A stretch of 64,000 nucleotides of DNA from JBOEGW01 sp050633625 (lineage in GTDB: Bacteria > Pseudomonadota > Alphaproteobacteria > Rhodobacterales > Rhodobacteraceae). The notes under the pieces were generated by a model. It was not told where the DNA came from. It was given only the letters and a program-made list of their open reading frames with translations, and did not search any database. The translations under genes and the position numbers were made by a program. The stretch is taken from the NCBI GenBank assembly GCA_050633625.1, contig JBOEGW010000001.1, forward strand, positions 382,435 through 446,434, read 5' to 3'. This document shows positions 60,434 through 64,000 of this stretch, one piece after another (within the stretch, counting starts at the first letter, position 1; every line of letters starts with the position of its first letter).

Positions 60434-63400
60434 ATGACCCTCTTTAATCTTTTTAATCACAATACCTCCACATCGTCTGGTTCAACCAACGATCCGTTCC
60501 AGCCATCGGGTGATTACCTGCTGGATTGGAACCTGACAGGCGCGGACGGTTCGGCCTCTTTGACCTCCCCAGCGAGCGCGCAAACGGTCAATGTGACAGT
60601 TTCCACGCCCAAAAACGCGGATCACAACCAATTCACCCTCAACGCTGACGGCAATCTGCACTCGGACGACAACGTAGATACGCCCACAGTGACCGAAGTG
60701 ACCTTTGACCACGCTGTGTCGAACGTATCCTTCCAACTCGTGGACGTAGACCAAGGCCGCGACTTTGACGACAAAGTCACGATTCTGGCCTACGACCAAG
60801 ACGGTAACCTTGTTGACGTTGATTTCTCGGATCTGGACCCGAGCCACAGCGTGAACGGGAACACTGTAGAGGGTGGCGCAAATCTGGACGAACACTGTGA
60901 AACCGATGACGACAATGTCACCGTGTCGATCGCAGGCCCGATCACAAAACTGGTGATCGTACATGACAACGGCTCCAACGAAGACCTGTCCGGTGTGATT
61001 CAAATCACCGACCTGGGCTTTGATTGTGATGAGCCGGTTCAAGACGGCATCGTTTCGGGCAACGACAGCGCCAACGATATTGTTGACGGCTATCTCGGTG
61101 ATCCGGACGGCGACCTTGTGGACAGCAACGACGCATTGTTGCCCGGCGAAGTCGGCAATGACGACATCATCGACGCAAAAGGCGGCGATGACACAATCGA
61201 AGCGGGCGCAGGCAACGACGAAGTCTATGCTGGCGCGGGCGACGACACGATTGATGGTGGCACAGGCGACGATGTCATCTATGGCGACAGCGAATATGCT
61301 GGCGGCACATCGACAGGCGGCTCCAGCGAGCAAACCATCGGCGCAATCTCCGGCGCAACGCACACGCTTGCTGTGTGGGACCTTGATGACATCACAGTCT
61401 CCGGCGGCTCGAACCCCTTTGTGGGCGGCACTTACGGGAACTCCCACGCCGATGGGACGAGCTTCACAATTGATGCGGGGTCTTCCCCCGTTGCGGTTGG
61501 CGTCCACGACCAAAGCGGCAGCAAATTCAACGATGGTGACCTCAGCCAAGACCTCGTGAACACTGTCACGCTCAACGGCAACACAGAGCACGCAGGCGAG
61601 CGGATCACACCGGAATACGCCTATTCTGTGCAGGATTCCTCCGGCGATGTGATCAAAATCTACGCTGTTGAATTCGGCGGCAACGATGTTGTTGGCTTTG
61701 TCTCTGATACCCCAATGGTTGTTGGCGAAACCTATACTGTTGTTGATCACATCGACAGCCACCCAGAGGTCGAATACGACCACCTCGCAGACACTTGGAT
61801 TGAGCCAGACGCGGGCACAGGCACGGGGTCCGGCTCCGCTGGCCCAGCCGACCCAGAGGATTGCGGCGACGACATCATCGACGGCGGCGCAGGCAATGAC
61901 ACGATCTATGGCCAAGGTGGCGACGACACGATTGATGGCGGCACAGGCGATGACCTGATCTACGGCGACAGCGTCATGTCCACAGGTGGCGGCACGAGCG
62001 GTGGCACGACGGAGCAATCCATCGACACAGTCTCCGGCGCAACGCACACGCTCGCGGTTTGGGACCTTGATGACATCTCAGTTTCCGGCGGCTCGACCCC
62101 CTTTGTGGGCGGCACGTACGGCAACTCCCACGCCGATGGAACAAGCTTCACGATCAACGCAGGGTCTTCCCCTGTTGCGGTTGGTGTTGACGATGGGTCC
62201 ACCAGCAAATTCAACGACGGTGACCTCAGCCAAGACCTCGTGAACACTGTCACGCTCAACGGCAACACAGAGCACGCAGGCGAGCGGATCACCCCGGAAT
62301 ACGCCTATTCCGTGCAGGATTCCTCCGGCGACATCATCAAAATCTACGCTGTTGAATTCGGCGGCAACGATGTTGTTGGCTTTGTCTCTGATACCCCAAT
62401 GGTTGTTGGCGAAACCTATACTGTTGTTGATCACATCGACAGCCACCCAGAGGTCGAATACGACCACCTCGCGGACACATGGTTTGAGCCAGATGCAGGC
62501 ACAGGCTCCGGGTCTGGCGGCGGTAGCGCCGACGACGATTGCTGTGGCGATGACGACATCGACGGCGGCGCAGGCAATGACACGATCTACGGTCAAGGCG
62601 GCGACGACACGATTGATGGCGGCACAGGCGACGATGTGATCTACGGCGACAGCGGCACTGGTGTCTCTGTTGGTGCGCCTGTCACAGTACGCGAAAGCTT
62701 CGAGTGGAACGAAGAATCCAACTTTGCCAATAACGCAAATGCTGGCGATTTCACCCAAAACACGGGCCATGTGAATGTCACTTTCTCGACCCTTCACGCC
62801 TCCTCCGGTGTGGACACCGAGTTTGAGACAGACACACAAAAAGTCCACTCCATCACCGACGATGGCGCCCCAGTTGACGCGCATTCCTCGCTCAATTCCG
62901 AGCTGGGCGGTGCTGGCAAATCCGCTGACTACCAGTTCGCCTTCGACACAGAAGTTGAAGATGTGTCCTTCCGGGTGAATGACATTGACGGCGACGGCGT
63001 TGTGAAAATCACAGCCTATGATGCGGATGGCAACGAAGTCGATGTCTCCCTGCAAGCCGGCTCCAAATTGACAGCGCTCGACACCGATGGTGACGGCGTC
63101 AAAGATACAGTCGACTCCAAAGGCGGCTACGAAGAAGACACATCCCCGAACTACTCGGTTCTTGTGAACATCGCAGGCCCGATCTCCAAGATCGTGATCG
63201 AGCATGACCAAGACGGCTCCAACAATTCCGGCATCAATATCACGGACATGTATTTCGACGTGACCTATAACGATGGTCTGGACGAAACCTGTGAGCCAGG
63301 TAACGACACAATCACCGGCGGCGAAGGCGCCGACACGATGTACGGCGAAGACGGCGACGACACATTCCTCGTGGCCAGCGGTACTGAAGGTGCGGGCGAT

Positions 63401-64000
63401 GTGATCGTTGGTGGCAACGGTCCAGATCAAACAACCGACCACGATGTGCTCGACCTCACGGGCGCGGGCCGTGTGGACATTGTCCAAAACGCGGACGCGA
63501 CCGACGAAGGCGCGCTCACAGGGACAGTGACCTTCGCGGATGGTTCTGTGCTGGAATTCAGCCAAATCGAGAACATCATTACAGATGTTCAAAACACCGG
63601 CCCAATCGCCAATGACGACTCCGTCACATTGGATGAGGACACAAGCTACAACTTCCCTGTGCTTGGCAATGATTCCGATCCAGATGGCGACCCAATCTCC
63701 ATCATTCCAGGCAGCGCCACCGATCCGGCGCATGGCGATCTCACCGACAATGGTGATGGCACATTCACCTATACGCCAGATCCCGACTACAACGGCACCG
63801 ATACCTTCACCTACACCATCACAGATGGCCAAGGCGGCACCGACACAGCTACAGTGACCCTGAATGTCACCCCTGTGAACGACGCGCCAGAAGCCGGGGA
63901 CGACTCCGCAACCGCCGCGGCGGACGCCCCGCAGGTGGTCGACGTCCGTGGCAGCGGCACCGACCCAGATGGCGATCCATTGACAGTGACCGAGGCGACA
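60434..64000 (+). CDS. Giant RTX / cadherin-like repeat protein (N-terminal part, continues past window)
   Basis: From ATG 60434 the frame is open for 1189 codons with no stop before the window ends. The protein is acidic and Asp/Gly/Thr-rich. Four RTX calcium-binding blocks (GGxGxDxxx type) lie near residues 240-285, 477-512, 705-740 and 955-982. Two near-identical ~165-residue non-RTX domains sit at ~300-465 and ~527-692. A cadherin/VCBS-like domain starts near 1055 (LGNDSDPDGDP, DYNGTDTFTYTITDG), with a second beginning at the edge. There is no N-terminal signal, as expected for type-I secretion with a C-terminal signal. It is probably a secreted adhesin or surface-layer protein; function is inferred from architecture. 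Confidence 0.85.
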   Translation, partial: MTLFNLFNHNTSTSSGSTNDPFQPSGDYLLDWNLTGADGSASLTSPASAQTVNVTVSTPKNADHNQFTLNADGNLHSDDNVDTPTVTEVTFDHAVSNVSFQLVDVDQGRDFDDKVTILAYDQDGNLVDVDFSDLDPSHSVNGNTVEGGANLDEHCETDDDNVTVSIAGPITKLVIVHDNGSNEDLSGVIQITDLGFDCDEPVQDGIVSGNDSANDIVDGYLGDPDGDLVDSNDALLPGEVGNDDIIDAKGGDDTIEAGAGNDEVYAGAGDDTIDGGTGDDVIYGDSEYAGGTSTGGSSEQTIGAISGATHTLAVWDLDDITVSGGSNPFVGGTYGNSHADGTSFTIDAGSSPVAVGVHDQSGSKFNDGDLSQDLVNTVTLNGNTEHAGERITPEYAYSVQDSSGDVIKIYAVEFGGNDVVGFVSDTPMVVGETYTVVDHIDSHPEVEYDHLADTWIEPDAGTGTGSGSAGPADPEDCGDDIIDGGAGNDTIYGQGGDDTIDGGTGDDLIYGDSVMSTGGGTSGGTTEQSIDTVSGATHTLAVWDLDDISVSGGSTPFVGGTYGNSHADGTSFTINAGSSPVAVGVDDGSTSKFNDGDLSQDLVNTVTLNGNTEHAGERITPEYAYSVQDSSGDIIKIYAVEFGGNDVVGFVSDTPMVVGETYTVVDHIDSHPEVEYDHLADTWFEPDAGTGSGSGGGSADDDCCGDDDIDGGAGNDTIYGQGGDDTIDGGTGDDVIYGDSGTGVSVGAPVTVRESFEWNEESNFANNANAGDFTQNTGHVNVTFSTLHASSGVDTEFETDTQKVHSITDDGAPVDAHSSLNSELGGAGKSADYQFAFDTEVEDVSFRVNDIDGDGVVKITAYDADGNEVDVSLQAGSKLTALDTDGDGVKDTVDSKGGYEEDTSPNYSVLVNIAGPISKIVIEHDQDGSNNSGINITDMYFDVTYNDGLDETCEPGNDTITGGEGADTMYGEDGDDTFLVASGTEGAGDVIVGGNGPDQTTDHDVLDLTGAGRVDIVQNADATDEGALTGTVTFADGSVLEFSQIENIITDVQNTGPIANDDSVTLDEDTSYNFPVLGNDSDPDGDPISIIPGSATDPAHGDLTDNGDGTFTYTPDPDYNGTDTFTYTITDGQGGTDTATVTLNVTPVNDAPEAGDDSATAAADAPQVVDVRGSGTDPDGDPLTVTEAT
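61315..61832 (+). repeat. Internal duplication of the RTX gene, unit 1
   Basis: This segment is nearly identical to 61999-62516 at an offset of 684 bp. It encodes the ~165-residue domain beginning near SGATHTLAVWDLDD. The RTX blocks on either side repeat at 681 bp. Confidence 0.9.
61999..62516 (+). repeat. Internal duplication of the RTX gene, unit 2
   Basis: This is the second copy of the 684-bp periodic unit. Long stretches are identical at DNA level, including third codon positions, which points to recent duplication or gene conversion. Confidence 0.9.

Noticed and set aside
60482..63832. Two long minus-strand frames (521 and 584 residues) opposite the RTX gene
   Set aside because: They are antisense shadows of the repetitive Asp/Gly codons. 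The plus frame gives recognised RTX and cadherin-like domains, and the minus frames show no family, start site or independent codon signal.

Overview
The window looks like the chromosome of a marine alphaproteobacterium of the Rhodobacterales (Roseobacter group). The signs are a Sox thiosulfate-oxidation system of the Rhodovulum/Paracoccus type, the CckA-ChpT-CtrA phosphotransferase ChpT, an L21 protein with a long C-terminal extension, a stand-alone methyltetrahydrofolate-corrinoid methyltransferase, ornithine-lipid acyltransferases, and high GC with dense, often overlapping genes. No prophage, transposase, integrase or CRISPR array was seen.

Layout. (1) 1-12.8 kb is a sulfur-oxidation island: soxY(partial)-Z-A, soxB, soxCD, soxEF, a DUF302 protein, a two-part YeeE/YedE transporter, a Blh-like persulfide dioxygenase with a separate DUF442 sulfurtransferase/phosphatase-like partner, and a SulP anion transporter. 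Five exact ATTC-N8-GAAT palindromes, the known operator form of the SqrR/BigR (ArsR-family) sulfide/persulfide sensors, lie in the gaps ahead of soxC, soxE, the DUF302 gene, the YeeE pair and the dioxygenase gene. The window therefore appears to hold a reactive-sulfur regulon that takes up or oxidises thiosulfate/sulfide and disposes of persulfide and sulfite/sulfate. (2) 12.9-26.8 kb: an SDR dehydrogenase, a MaiA-like GST, a six-gene Mrp/Mnh/Pha Na+(K+)/H+ antiporter operon with a fused A/B subunit, a creatinase, DusA, a Bcr/CflA exporter, TauE/SafE and TDT-type transporters and a YjbR protein. (3) 26.9-32.6 kb: cysS, an inserted DUF6680-like gene, cimA, a squalene/phytoene-synthase-like protein and an MFS transporter. 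(4) 32.6-38.8 kb: cobalamin genes cobB-cobA on one strand and cbiD-cobK on the other, the latter fused by start/stop overlaps to a DNA glycosylase and an esterase, then an HNH nuclease. (5) 38.9-60.2 kb: housekeeping genes (split methionine-synthase part, ppx/gppA, rlmE, di-haem peroxidase, msrB, tRNA-Ser, rplU-rpmA-obgE-proBA, chpT, olsBA, thiE-like, trmJ, dsbB, tRNA-Leu, SDR). (6) 60.2-64 kb: the first 1189 codons of a very large RTX/cadherin-like protein whose reading frame stays open to the window edge.

The most notable non-coding signals are the five-site sulfur operator set (one copy sits almost exactly at the centre of a 12-bp perfect inverted repeat), a five-copy composite intergenic element (G/C hairpin followed by a GGTATTT...CCAAAGAAG-like box) found mostly between convergent genes, and a cluster of DnaA-box-like sequences in the 775-bp gene-free gap ahead of the RTX gene. 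I ran no database search, so family names rest on recognised motifs and remembered family sequences.
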